Origin: Phycisphaeraceae bacterium
Lineage (GTDB): Bacteria > Planctomycetota > Phycisphaerae > Phycisphaerales > SM1A02
Assembly (NCBI GenBank): GCA_019636735.1
Contig: JAHBWY010000002.1
Span: forward strand, 434,001 to 498,000
Direction: 5' to 3'
Length of the DNA stretch: 64,000 nucleotides
Shown here: piece after piece, positions 1 to 8,355 of the stretch
Layout: each line of letters starts with the position of its first letter
Position numbering within the stretch: position 1 is the stretch's first letter
The notes under the pieces: generated by a model
Told to the model about the DNA's origin: nothing
Databases searched by the model: none
The model's input: only the letters and a program-made list of their open reading frames with translations
Translations under genes and position numbers: made by a program

Positions 1-606
1 CCCATCGATGTCTTCGTCCAGGAGACGACGCGGGGTGAGTATGAGTATGTCCCCGACACCGCGGCAACCGATGTCTATGCCGCGCTCCGAAACGGCTTCA
101 TTCAGGCCTACCTGATGGGTCGACCCGAGCGGCTCAAGACCGCGCGCGAGTTCGCCTCCGGCATCATCGAGTTCTTCAAGAGCACGCACTACTTCAACTT
201 CGTCAACAAGTTCGGCGAAGGACGCATGAGGGATCTCATTGCGGACATGGAGACGACCGAGGAACGCGTGTTCACCGCGCTGCTGAAGGATTCGAGCATT
301 TCGCTGCTTGACCGGCTCACCATGTACAACCGCGCGCCCGAGGCCATGCGACGCCTGGCCTATGATGGCGTCCGAGACTCCATCAACCGCGAGATCAGGA
401 TGAGTCCGATCGGTCAGTCGATCGTGGAGCGCGTGCGAGCGCAAGGGCGCGGCGACCCCGATGTTGAGACGGCGCTCTCCCAGGCCGTCACCCAGATGTT
501 CCCCGAGCCTCCGGGCATGGAAGAGTGGCGACTGGTTCGAGCCGAGCGAGCCCGTCAGCGCGAGGAGCAGCGCGCTGGATCGCGAGCCGACTTCCAGACT
601 CGCTGA
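1..606 (+). CDS. Partial CDS of unknown function (5' end outside window)
   Basis: Reading frame 1 is open from the first base of the window to a TGA at 604-606, so the gene begins upstream and only its last 201 codons are seen. An internal ATG at 115 exists, but coding-like sequence (P-I-D-V-F-V-Q-E-T-T-R-G-E-Y-E-Y) continues before it. The protein is soluble, rich in charged residues and predicted helical, with no signal peptide or transmembrane segment in the visible part. The C-terminus is Arg/Glu rich. I do not recognise the family. It lies 27 bp upstream of the FAA-hydrolase gene on the same strand and could be in one transcript with it. Confidence 0.6.
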   Translation, partial: PIDVFVQETTRGEYEYVPDTAATDVYAALRNGFIQAYLMGRPERLKTAREFASGIIEFFKSTHYFNFVNKFGEGRMRDLIADMETTEERVFTALLKDSSISLLDRLTMYNRAPEAMRRLAYDGVRDSINREIRMSPIGQSIVERVRAQGRGDPDVETALSQAVTQMFPEPPGMEEWRLVRAERARQREEQRAGSRADFQTR

Positions 607-633
607 CGGCGTTGCCCCGGTCGCGCCCACGAC

Positions 634-1293
634 ATGCGAACGCCTCCAGCCATCCTCTGCATCGGTCGAAACTACGCCGATCACGCGGCGGAGATGGGCG
701 GGGCGCCGCTGACCCACCCCATGGTCTTCATGAAGAACCCGGCGAGCATCTGCGGGCCCGAGGATGACATCGTCATTCCGAGGATCGCGCGCGAGCATGG
801 CCCGCAAGTTGACTTTGAGGGGGAACTGGCCGTCGAGATCGGCGTGGCGGCGCGCGATGTGCCCGAACTTCAGGCGGGCGAGGTCATCGCGGGGTACCGC
901 GTTGCGAACGATGTGTCGGCGCGGTGGTGGCAGAAGCAGGGGAGCGGCGGCCAGTTCTGCCGCGGCAAGAGCTTCGACACCTTCTGCCCGCTTTCGCCGC
1001 TCCGGCCCGCGCGCGAGGTGACTGACCCCGGATCACTTCTCCTGCGCACGCGCTTGAACGGCGAGCTGATGCAGGAGTCGTCGACCAGCCTCATGCTCTT
1101 CTCCGTGGCGCGGCTTGTCGCCGACCTGAGCCGAGGAACCACGCTCCTTCCCGGCACGCTCATCCTCACGGGAACTCCGTCGGGTGTCGGTGCGGCTCGA
1201 ACGCCGCCGAGATTCCTCAAGGACGGTGATGTGGTCGAAGTCGAGGTGACCGGCGTGGGGCTCATTCGCAACCGCGTTCGGGAGGAGCCGTGA
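634..1293 (+). CDS. Fumarylacetoacetate hydrolase (FAH) family protein
   Basis: This 219-residue protein has the compact single-domain FAH fold seen in 2-hydroxyhepta-2,4-diene-1,7-dioate isomerase or acylpyruvase-like enzymes. Visible signatures are the N-terminal [14 protein letters not shown], the metal-ligand stretch [10 protein letters not shown] around residues 66-75, [11 protein letters not shown] near residues 92-102, [10 protein letters not shown], and LTGTPSGVG near the C-terminus. Family members use a divalent metal to cleave or isomerise C-C bonds in diketo acids; the substrate here cannot be deduced. The stop codon overlaps the GTG start of yidD (GTGA), so the two are translationally coupled. 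No clear Shine-Dalgarno is seen before the ATG. Confidence 0.88.
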   Translation: MRTPPAILCIGRNYADHAAEMGGAPLTHPMVFMKNPASICGPEDDIVIPRIAREHGPQVDFEGELAVEIGVAARDVPELQAGEVIAGYRVANDVSARWWQKQGSGGQFCRGKSFDTFCPLSPLRPAREVTDPGSLLLRTRLNGELMQESSTSLMLFSVARLVADLSRGTTLLPGTLILTGTPSGVGAARTPPRFLKDGDVVEVEVTGVGLIRNRVREEP

Positions 1294-1631
1294 GTACCGC
1301 GCGCCCCACGATCGCGGCGCGATCGGTCATGGCGCTCGTGTCGCTCTACCAGCGGCTGCTGAGTCCCGTGCTCGGCGGGCGCTGCCGCTTTCACCCCTCG
1401 TGTTCCTGCTACGCCAAGGAGGCGCTGCGCACTCACGGAGCGATCCGAGGCAGCGCCCTCACGCTCCGCCGACTCGCGCGATGCCACCCGTGGGGTGGTT
1501 CAGGGGTCGATCCCGTGCCTCCGCTTGGCGGCGGCTCGAAGGAGAACCTCGGTGTACTCCGGCACGCTCCGGGCCCGGTGCGGGCGGACCACGACCACCA
1601 AGTCGCATCCGCCGCCGATCGTGTGCTGTGA
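1290..1631 (+). CDS. yidD: Membrane protein insertion efficiency factor YidD
   Basis: The first ~75 residues carry the whole YidD signature: an amphipathic start, [36 protein letters not shown], and the ending [15 protein letters not shown]. YidD is a small membrane-peripheral protein that helps YidC insert inner-membrane proteins. Translation starts at a GTG overlapping the upstream stop codon. About 36 residues of low-similarity tail follow the conserved end, and this tail is read antisense to the 3' end of rnpA. The family is normally co-oriented with rnpA, whereas here the two are convergent. Confidence 0.88.
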   Translation: MSTARPTIAARSVMALVSLYQRLLSPVLGGRCRFHPSCSCYAKEALRTHGAIRGSALTLRRLARCHPWGGSGVDPVPPLGGGSKENLGVLRHAPGPVRADHDHQVASAADRVL

Positions 1632-1859
1632 GAGACGAAAGGCTTCGCGCAGCAGCCTCTTCATGTGGTTGCGCACGACTGCACCGCCGACGCGTCGGCC
1701 GATCGAGATGCCGAGGCGCGGATGGTCGAGTTCATTGGCGAGCGCATAGACGATGACACCACCCGCGTCGGTCCTGGCGCCGTCGGCGTAGGCGCGTCGG
1801 AAGACAGCGGGGCTCCGGAGACGCATCCGCACCGGGAAGCGGAAGCGGGGTTCGCTCAC
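1500..1859 (-). CDS. rnpA: Ribonuclease P protein component
   Basis: The 119-residue basic protein matches RnpA in length and motifs: F-x-x-x-x-R-L-R-S-x-x-x-F near the start, [20 protein letters not shown] containing the family RNxxKR box, and DLVVVVRP. It is the protein subunit of RNase P, which matures tRNA 5' ends. The GTG start overlaps the TGA of the upstream ClC channel gene (GTGA), so translation is probably coupled to it rather than to rpmH. Its last 44 codons are antisense to the yidD tail (overlap 1500-1631). Confidence 0.9.
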   Translation of the reverse strand: MSEPRFRFPVRMRLRSPAVFRRAYADGARTDAGGVIVYALANELDHPRLGISIGRRVGGAVVRNHMKRLLREAFRLSQHTIGGGCDLVVVVRPHRARSVPEYTEVLLRAAAKRRHGIDP

Positions 1860-3679
1860 GCCTGCCGCTCCAGTTCATCCTGGTATCGCCGCATCATGCG
1901 AGCCCGGCCCGCCATGCCGAGCACCTGCTTCGTCTGAGGATCGACCACGGGCAGGCTCTGGACATCGTGGCGTGAGAAGCGATCAAGCGCCTGGTCAAGC
2001 GACAGGTCGGGTGCGAGCGGCGAGATGTCGCGTCGCGCCATTTCATCGGCGTGCACGAGGGGCAGCGCTTCGCGGAAGACGATCGCCGCCCGAAGATCGC
2101 CCGCCGTGATCATGCCGAGATAGCACCCCTCGTCGTCGATCATGACCATCTCATCGGCATGGTGCTGCTCCGCGAGTTCGAGCAGGCGACGGCCATCGTC
2201 CTGCGGATGAACCAATGAGGCGGGCTCAAGGCGCAGGTCGCTCACTGAGAGCTGGCGGAGCAGCGCCGCATCGGGCGATGGTCCGAACTGCACGCCGAGG
2301 CGCCGCAGTTCCGCCGTGTAGATCGAGTCGCGATCAAACCAGCGTGCGACCAGTACCGCCACCACCGCGGCGAGCATGAGCGGCAGAATGATGCGCGGGC
2401 TCTGCGTCAATTCGTAGACCAGCAGCACGCCGGTGAGCGGCGCGTGTGACGAAGCCGCCACCGTGCATCCCATGCCGACGAGCGCGAACGACGCGGGGTG
2501 GGCGCCTGGAATGATGCCCGTGCCGTCAACGAACGCTCCGAAGGCACCACCGACGGTGGCCCCGATCAGCAAGCTCGGTGCAAAGAGGCCGCCCGCACCA
2601 CCCGAACCGAGCGTGCAGGCCGTGGCGATCATCTTGAGGAGCGTCCACGCGCCGAGAATGATCGCGAGCATGATGAGCGAGCCGCCGACTCGATCGTCAC
2701 GGCTGTACCAGGCGGGGGTCAGTAGATCCCGGATGAGCGCGTAGCCGTTTCCGAAGAAGGGCGGTCCACCCTCGGTGGTCCGAGTCAGCAGCACATAGCC
2801 CGCTCCGAGCAGGCCAAGCGCACACGCGCCCCAGAGAGGTCGCAGGAATGCAGGCCCCGGAACGCGCGCGAAGAGATGTTCGCTGCGGCGCAGCACCCGC
2901 GCGAAGGCGATCGCGACGAGAGCGCACGCGCCCCCGAGGAGCGCGAACGACGGCACCTGCGCCACGGTGAAGGAAGGAGGCGCACCTTCGAAGAATCCGG
3001 GACCAATGCCGAAGATCGGCTGTCGGCTGTCGAGCACGGTCTGCGCCGTGGCGGTCCCCATGACGCTGGCGATCACGATCGGCGTGAAGGTTCGAAGGGA
3101 GAAGTCGCGCAGGATCACCTCGAGCACGAAGAAGATGCCCGCCAGTGGCGCATTGAAGACAGCGGCCAATCCTGCAGCGGCGCCACATCCGAGCAAGGTC
3201 GTGATCTGCGGCGGCGACGCTCCAAGTCTTCTGGCCAGCACGCTGCCGATGGTGGAGCCGATCGTGACGATCGGTCCCTCAGGTCCCGCCGATCCACCTG
3301 ATCCGATGGTGAAGGTGCTGCCGAGCCACTGCCGAACGCCGAGGCGCAGAGGAAGACGGGAGCGCTCGCGACTGACGGCGTAGAGCACCCAGGTCACGCC
3401 GTGACCGCGGGCCACGATGGGCAGTGCGATGAAGACCATGGCGGTCAGGAACGCCCCGATCATCGGCGCTGTCAGCACGACGATGACGCCGAGCGAACCC
3501 AGCGAATGAGCGCCGCCTTCAAGCCTTGATTCAAGCCACTGGATGGGGCCGATGAACGCCAGCGCCGCGAGGCCCATCACCACCCCGACCATGGCCGCGG
3601 CGACGAGCATCACGCCATCTCGATCGAGTCTGAGTGCCCGCGGACCGGACTTCGTTGCAGGCAGTTTCACCTCCGCCAT
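1856..3679 (-). CDS. ClC-family chloride channel/antiporter with C-terminal CBS pair
   Basis: About 607 residues if started at the ATG at 3679; ATGs at 3706 and further upstream are in frame and none has a strong ribosome site. Around ten hydrophobic segments fill the N-terminal ~430 residues. The ClC signature GSGGSAGPEGPI contains the gating Glu (GxEGP), and GGAGGLFAPSLLIGA is the G-x-F-x-P motif. The first selectivity motif is divergent (GHGVTWVL where many bacterial homologues have GHGVPEV). Two CBS domains follow (VMIDDEGCYLGMITAGDL and HDVQSLPVVDPQTKQVLGMA), which in this family sense nucleotides or ionic strength. It is a Cl-/anion channel or Cl-/H+ exchanger of the inner membrane. The stop overlaps the rnpA start. 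Confidence 0.9.
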   Translation of the reverse strand: MAEVKLPATKSGPRALRLDRDGVMLVAAAMVGVVMGLAALAFIGPIQWLESRLEGGAHSLGSLGVIVVLTAPMIGAFLTAMVFIALPIVARGHGVTWVLYAVSRERSRLPLRLGVRQWLGSTFTIGSGGSAGPEGPIVTIGSTIGSVLARRLGASPPQITTLLGCGAAAGLAAVFNAPLAGIFFVLEVILRDFSLRTFTPIVIASVMGTATAQTVLDSRQPIFGIGPGFFEGAPPSFTVAQVPSFALLGGACALVAIAFARVLRRSEHLFARVPGPAFLRPLWGACALGLLGAGYVLLTRTTEGGPPFFGNGYALIRDLLTPAWYSRDDRVGGSLIMLAIILGAWTLLKMIATACTLGSGGAGGLFAPSLLIGATVGGAFGAFVDGTGIIPGAHPASFALVGMGCTVAASSHAPLTGVLLVYELTQSPRIILPLMLAAVVAVLVARWFDRDSIYTAELRRLGVQFGPSPDAALLRQLSVSDLRLEPASLVHPQDDGRRLLELAEQHHADEMVMIDDEGCYLGMITAGDLRAAIVFREALPLVHADEMARRDISPLAPDLSLDQALDRFSRHDVQSLPVVDPQTKQVLGMAGRARMMRRYQDELERQA

Positions 3680-3828
3680 CGGCCCGAATCTACCTGTTGC
3701 CGCCATTGAGCGTCCGGAGCCCCGCCCACCACCCGCCGCCGGGCGTGCTGCGTGCCCTGAACCTCCGAGCGGCGGGATCGGTTCCAACCCCAAACACCGG
3801 TTACGCGATCTGGAGGGCTGGAATGCCC

Positions 3829-3857
3829 TTGGCGTGGCGGTCGATCCTCGCTACACT
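3829..3857 (+). promoter_or_regulatory. Sigma-70-like promoter for rpoZ
   Basis: TTGGCG at 3829-3834 and TACACT at 3852-3857 are separated by 17 bp, matching sigma-70 -35/-10 spacing. The -10 box lies 27 bp before the rpoZ GTG. The element sits in the divergent gap between the ClC gene and rpoZ. Confidence 0.55.
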
Positions 3858-3884
3858 CCACGATTCGCTCCGAGGAGAGTCTCT

Positions 3885-4133
3885 GTGATCGAAGCCCTGC
3901 TCAACGATGACCTTGTCGAGAATCTCGGTGGCCGTTTCAAGCTGACGGCGCTGATCCAGCGACGCCTGGCGGAGCTGGTCGAAGATGCCCGTCCGCTGGT
4001 GTCCCGAAGCACGCCCGACGGTCGCCACCTCTCCAATCTCGAAATCGCGATCGAGGAGATCCGGCAGGGCAAGATCACGATCGACTGGGAGAGCAGCGGT
4101 CTTCGTCCGCCCTCGTCCTCCCGGAAGCGCTGA
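3885..4133 (+). CDS. rpoZ: DNA-directed RNA polymerase omega subunit
   Basis: The 82-residue protein has the planctomycete RpoZ pattern: a short lead, then GGRFKLTALIQRRLAEL (the conserved F-K-L-x-x-L-I-Q-x-R helix), ARPLV, and NLEIAIEEIRQGKITID at the C-terminal end of the conserved region. Omega helps assemble and stabilise beta' in RNA polymerase. The start is a GTG preceded by GAGGAGAG at about 6 bp; the frame stays open upstream but that extension has no omega similarity and overlaps the divergent ClC gene. A good promoter lies just upstream. Confidence 0.85.
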   Translation: MIEALLNDDLVENLGGRFKLTALIQRRLAELVEDARPLVSRSTPDGRHLSNLEIAIEEIRQGKITIDWESSGLRPPSSSRKR

Positions 4134-4333
4134 ACAACCGTCAGGACTCTCGAAACGGGGGTGATGACAGTGGTGGGGCGCATCCCGTCCTTGAGCGCGG
4201 TCGCCAGCCAATGGTTGGCCGTCGGGGCTTGCGGGGTGGAGGTGTACGCCGTAGAGAAGGTCCGGAAGGTATCTCCGGTCACGAAGTCAGGCCGATGAGA
4301 GCGTCGGAAGTGCGCCGAGATCGGAACTGGGGC

Positions 4334-4361
4334 TTGGCATCAATCCGCCAGATGTTAACTT
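4334..4361 (+). promoter_or_regulatory. Possible sigma-70-like promoter before the dockerin-type gene
   Basis: TTGGCA at 4334-4339 and TAACTT at 4356-4361 are 16 bp apart, 45 bp before the ATG at 4407. An AGGAGAG ribosome site lies between promoter and start. This is pattern-based only. Confidence 0.4.
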
Positions 4362-4406
4362 TCCGATATCGGCCTTTCTGATTCCGGGGCACACAGGAGA
4401 GTTCTC

Positions 4407-5906
4407 ATGTCTGCCAAGAGCCTCGCGTTCGTGTCGATCTCCGCGCTCTTCCTCTCGTCAGCGGTCATGGCCGCGGAGCGTGGGGGCACTCGCTTCGATC
4501 CTCTACCAATTCTGCTCAGGGATGTCATCGATCTGCCCGTCGGCGGCGAGAACGAGCCTTACGAAGGTGGCGTCGCATCGTGTCCGCCGGAGGTGAAGAC
4601 CTGGTCCGCCGCGAACTTCTCAGGCGGCGCATTCACATTGCAAGCGGGCTTCTCGCAGGGCGAGATTGCGGCCGCGTCGTTCGCGGTTCCCGCCGATCAG
4701 TTTCCCGTTCGAATCGATCTCACCGAGATGATCTTCGCGACGAGCAACACCACGGTGACGACCACGACCCACTGGTCAGTGCTCTTCTGGGAGGGCACTC
4801 CGGCGACGGGCAATCTCGTGGCGGTCTTCAGCTCCGATGGGACGGTCCTGCCTCACCTCGTGATTCCCCCGGGCACGAACGGCGTCAACATCCAGTTCCT
4901 GGTCGATCCTGGTGACCCGGAGCAGATCATCCTTCAGAACAATGGAAGCGGAATCATCTCCGTCGGGTACCGCATCGACAAGCATCACAATCTGCCGAGC
5001 GGCCCGTGTGGCACCATTCCAACCAACAGCAACGCATTTCCAACCACGGACACCAACGGTCTCCAGCACGCCGCGAACAACTGGCTCTTCGCGATCACCT
5101 GTCCGCTGGCGTGCCCGGGTGGCTGGTTCAACTTCAACCAGTTGATCAGCTTCTGCAAGCCGACCGGCGACTGGAACATTCGGGTGAGCTACACCGGGCT
5201 CGGGTGTCCACCACCAGCACCGGGTGCGTGCTGCCTGCCATCGGGCCAGTGCACCATCGCGCTTCCGAATGAATGCGCTGCACTGGGTGGAACCTTCCAA
5301 GGCGCCAACACCAACTGCCAGTCCGCCAACTGCGTGCCGACCGGCAATGTTCCCTGCTGCTTCCAGTCGACGGGTGGCTGCCTGAACCTGAGCTTCCCGA
5401 ACTGTGTCGCGGCGGGCGGAGTTCCAGGCCCCGTGGGACAGAACTGCGCCAGCTACACCTGCTTCGCGACCGGCGCATGCTGCAAGCCTGACGGCACATG
5501 CGCCGTGATGAGCCCAGCCGACTGCGCCGCCGCTGGCGGTCTCTACACGGGGAACAATGTCACCTGCGCTCAGGCCAACTGTCCGCCCCCGCTTGGAGCC
5601 GCGTGCTTCCCGAACGGATTCTGCCTCGAGATGTTCGAGGAGGATGCGGCGGTCGCCGGTGTGCCGTGGGCCGGTCCGATGACGACCTGTGCTGATCTCA
5701 ACGGAAACGGCACGCCCGATGTCTGTGAGCAGGGTCCGCCTCCCATTCCGGGCGACCTCAACGGCGATGGCTTTGTCAACGGCAGTGATCTCGCCATCGT
5801 GCTCGGAAACTGGGGCGGTGGTGCGGGCTCGCCCGGCGACGCCAATGGCGACGGAGTGGTTGATGGTGCCGACATCGCCCTCGTGCTGGGCAACTGGACC
5901 GGATGA
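4407..5906 (+). CDS. Secreted protein with GACC cysteine modules and C-terminal dockerin-like pair
   Basis: This 499-residue protein starts with a signal peptide (SLAFVSISALFLSSAVMA). The N-terminal ~270 residues form a beta-rich domain of unknown function. It is followed by several cysteine modules of the form G-A-C-C-x-P-x-G-x-C ... C-x-x-x-G-G ... C-x-x-x-x-C (about residues 272-400), a pattern common in Phycisphaerales exported proteins. The C-terminus carries two dockerin-like calcium loops, DLNGDGFVNGSDLAIVLGNW and DANGDGVVDGADIALVLGNW. In cellulosome bacteria dockerins bind cohesins; in planctomycetes they recur at C-termini and may be a surface-anchoring or sorting tag (inference). 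An AGGAGAG site precedes the ATG and a terminator follows. Confidence 0.85.
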   Translation: MSAKSLAFVSISALFLSSAVMAAERGGTRFDPLPILLRDVIDLPVGGENEPYEGGVASCPPEVKTWSAANFSGGAFTLQAGFSQGEIAAASFAVPADQFPVRIDLTEMIFATSNTTVTTTTHWSVLFWEGTPATGNLVAVFSSDGTVLPHLVIPPGTNGVNIQFLVDPGDPEQIILQNNGSGIISVGYRIDKHHNLPSGPCGTIPTNSNAFPTTDTNGLQHAANNWLFAITCPLACPGGWFNFNQLISFCKPTGDWNIRVSYTGLGCPPPAPGACCLPSGQCTIALPNECAALGGTFQGANTNCQSANCVPTGNVPCCFQSTGGCLNLSFPNCVAAGGVPGPVGQNCASYTCFATGACCKPDGTCAVMSPADCAAAGGLYTGNNVTCAQANCPPPLGAACFPNGFCLEMFEEDAAVAGVPWAGPMTTCADLNGNGTPDVCEQGPPPIPGDLNGDGFVNGSDLAIVLGNWGGGAGSPGDANGDGVVDGADIALVLGNWTG

Positions 5907-5910
5907 GTGA

Positions 5911-5946
5911 GAGGGTCACTGCTCGAGAGGTGACCTCGGAGTTTTC
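5911..5946 (+). terminator. Rho-independent terminator after the dockerin-type gene
   Basis: GAGGGTCAC and GTGACCTC form a stem with one bulged G and a ~10-nt loop, followed closely by GGAGTTTTCTG. It starts 5 bp after the stop codon at 5906. Confidence 0.5.
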
Positions 5947-6095
5947 TGTTCGGGCCGGCTCCGTTTCGGACCGCTCTCCCTGATTGGGGCGGCCAAGGCG
6001 GAGTCGGCCCACTACGATGCGCTTTCCCGGGGTTTTCATGAGCCCGCGTCCCGGCGCGTGGTGCGCCGCGTCGCAGGTCCGGACTGGGAGGCGAC

Positions 6096-8150
6096 ATGGC
6101 TGGAGCGAACAGGAGCGTCCGCAACATCGTGGTCATGGGCGGCTCGGGCGGCGGGAAGACCTCGCTGATCGAAGCTCTGCTCCACGAGGCGGGCGCCATC
6201 CCCAAGGCGGGAAAGGTCGAGGAAGGCTCGACCGTCTGCGACTACGACCCCATCTCCAAGGAGTTGCGACACTCGGTGGATGCAACCGTTGTGCACCTCG
6301 AGTTCGAAGGCGTGACGGTCAACCTCATCGATACGCCCGGGCTCTCCGATTTCTTGGGACGCGGACTCGCCTGCATGCCCGCCGCGGACATGGTGCTTCT
6401 GGTCGTCGATCCGAAGACGGGTGTAGATCCTGTCTTTCGGCGCCTTGCCAAGGTGGCCGAGGAGCGCAAGCTGCCGCGCATGGTGGCCATCAACAAGATT
6501 GATCGCGGCGACGAACTCTCGGAAGCGATCGAGGCAATCAAGGACTTCCTCGGCCCGGTGGTGCGTCCGCTCGACCTTCCTGCGGGTCACGGTGCCAGCG
6601 TCGTCGACTGCTTCGAGAACGAGAAGGGGGAGAGTGACCTTGGCGATGTGGCGTCGTTCCACTCCCAGCTTGTTGATCAGGTGGTCGAGGTCGACGAGAA
6701 GCTCATGGAGCAGTACCTCGACGGCAAGGTCGCCTCAGTTGATGAACTGCACGATCCCTTCGAGAAGGCGCTTCGAGAGGCGCACCTGATTCCACTCGTC
6801 TTCGTCTCCGCTCGGAGCGGAGCGGGTGTGAAGGAGCTGCTCAAGGATCTTGTGCACCATGCGCCCAGTCCCTCCGAGAGCAATCCGCGCCCCTTCGAGG
6901 TCGTGCAGGAAGGGAAGGCGCCGGAGCCATGGGTTCCGAGTCACGACCCCGCCGATCCCGCGATGGCGCATGTCTTCCGGGTCTCGATCGACGCCTATGT
7001 CGGTCGTCTCGCGTACTTCCGAGTGCACCAGGGAACCATTCGGAAGGACGCGGCGCTTCGACTCGATGACAGCCGCAAGCCGGTGAAACTCCACCATCTC
7101 TACCGCATGCAGGGCAAGAATCATGTGGAGGTTGACCAACTCGTCGCGGGTGAGATCGGCGCAGTGCCGAAGCTCGAGGAAGTTCGGGCAGGATCGATTC
7201 TTCACGATGCCGAGGTGTCGGAGTGGCTGCGACTTCGTCCGCTGCCGATGCCGCGCCCCGTGCAGGGGCTTGCCGTCGAAGCCGCCACCAAGGGCACGGA
7301 GGCGAAGCTCTCCGAGGGCCTCGCGAAGCTCGAACTCGAGGATCCCACGCTGCGCGTCGAGCATGTCGCGGCGACCGGTGAGACGGTGCTTCGCGGCATG
7401 GGCGACCTCCAGTTGCGCATCGCCTTGCGCATGCTGAAGGAGCGATTCGGCGTCGATGTGAACACCCACCCGCCGAAGATCGCTTATCGCGAGGCGGTCA
7501 CCATCAAGGGCGAAGGTCACTGCCGACACAAGAAGCAGACTGGTGGCGCCGGCCAGTTCGCCGAGGTCTACCTTCGTGTCGAGCCCTTGCCCCATGACAA
7601 CCCGCACTGGCCTCTCGAACTCGTCGATGACACCTATGGCGGAAGCGTGCCGAGGCAGTTCATTCCGGCGATTGAGAAGGGCGTTCGCCAGGCGCTTGTG
7701 CATGGTGTGATCGCGGGCTACCCCATGCAGGGGGTGAAGGTCAGCGTGTACGACGGCAAGCACCACCCGGTCGACAGCAAGGAGATCGCGTTCATCACCG
7801 CCGGGAAGCATGCCTTCATTGATGGCGCGCGCAAGGCGAAGCCCGTGATCATGGAGCCGTTCGTCTCGCTCGAGGTTTCCGCGCCGGCGAGCGCGCTGGG
7901 CGCCATCGCGAGCGACCTCTCCTCGCGCCGAGGCCGCATCATCGACACGCAGACGCTGCCGGGCGGGCAGGTGCTTGTCAAAGCCACCGCGCCGCTGGGC
8001 GAAGTCACGACCTACGCGAGCAGCCTGAAGAGCATGACCGCAGGTGCGGGCAGCTTCACCATGGAGCACAGCCACGACGAGCAGGCCCCGCACGATGTCC
8101 AGCAGAAGCTCATTGCCGCCTTCAAGCCGCAGGAGGAAGCGGTCGCCTGA
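6096..8150 (+). CDS. Elongation factor G-like translational GTPase (EF-G2 type)
   Basis: The 684-residue protein has the five-domain EF-G layout. The P-loop is GGSGGGKTS (residues 15-23), followed by the G3 motif DTPG, the G4 motif NKID near residue 132, an OB-fold domain II (VFRVSIDAYVGRLAYFRVHQ), domain III (LRGMGDLQLRIALRMLKERF), and domains IV/V with GGAGQFAEVYLRVEPL. The P-loop lacks the canonical GHxDxGKT of housekeeping FusA and no ribosomal protein genes adjoin it, so this is an EF-G paralogue rather than the main translocase. A GGGAGG site stands before the ATG. Its exact role (translocation variant, recycling or tetracycline-type protection) is not decidable from sequence. Confidence 0.85.
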   Translation: MAGANRSVRNIVVMGGSGGGKTSLIEALLHEAGAIPKAGKVEEGSTVCDYDPISKELRHSVDATVVHLEFEGVTVNLIDTPGLSDFLGRGLACMPAADMVLLVVDPKTGVDPVFRRLAKVAEERKLPRMVAINKIDRGDELSEAIEAIKDFLGPVVRPLDLPAGHGASVVDCFENEKGESDLGDVASFHSQLVDQVVEVDEKLMEQYLDGKVASVDELHDPFEKALREAHLIPLVFVSARSGAGVKELLKDLVHHAPSPSESNPRPFEVVQEGKAPEPWVPSHDPADPAMAHVFRVSIDAYVGRLAYFRVHQGTIRKDAALRLDDSRKPVKLHHLYRMQGKNHVEVDQLVAGEIGAVPKLEEVRAGSILHDAEVSEWLRLRPLPMPRPVQGLAVEAATKGTEAKLSEGLAKLELEDPTLRVEHVAATGETVLRGMGDLQLRIALRMLKERFGVDVNTHPPKIAYREAVTIKGEGHCRHKKQTGGAGQFAEVYLRVEPLPHDNPHWPLELVDDTYGGSVPRQFIPAIEKGVRQALVHGVIAGYPMQGVKVSVYDGKHHPVDSKEIAFITAGKHAFIDGARKAKPVIMEPFVSLEVSAPASALGAIASDLSSRRGRIIDTQTLPGGQVLVKATAPLGEVTTYASSLKSMTAGAGSFTMEHSHDEQAPHDVQQKLIAAFKPQEEAVA

Positions 8151-8214
8151 ACCAGACGCTCTCTGCTATCGTGTTCGCCCCGACTCCGAGGGTGTCGTCC
8201 GAGGAGTGCGGTGA

Positions 8215-8302
8215 GGAGAGGTGCCTGAGCGGTTGAAAGGGCCGGTCTCGAAAACCGGTAGCGGGCTTGTCCTGCTCGTGGGTTCGAATCCCACCCTCTC
8301 CG
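8215..8302 (+). tRNA. tRNA-Ser (anticodon CGA)
   Basis: The acceptor stem GGAGAGG/CCTCTCC, the anticodon arm CCGGT-CTCGAAA-ACCGG with anticodon CGA, a long class II variable arm (AGCGGGCTTGTCCTGCTC) and a T-arm GTGGG-TTCGAAT-CCCAC all fold correctly. The discriminator is G as expected for serine. CCA is not encoded. It reads UCG codons. Confidence 0.95.
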
Positions 8303-8355
8303 TTGAGTTCACGCCCGTGCAGGGGCGTGTGGCGTGCACTTCCTAGGAGGTCCCC

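Noticed and set aside
6735..8093. Long open frame antisense to the EF-G-like gene (452 codons)
   Set aside because: It mirrors the codon structure of the EF-G frame, has no recognisable motif and arises from high G+C.
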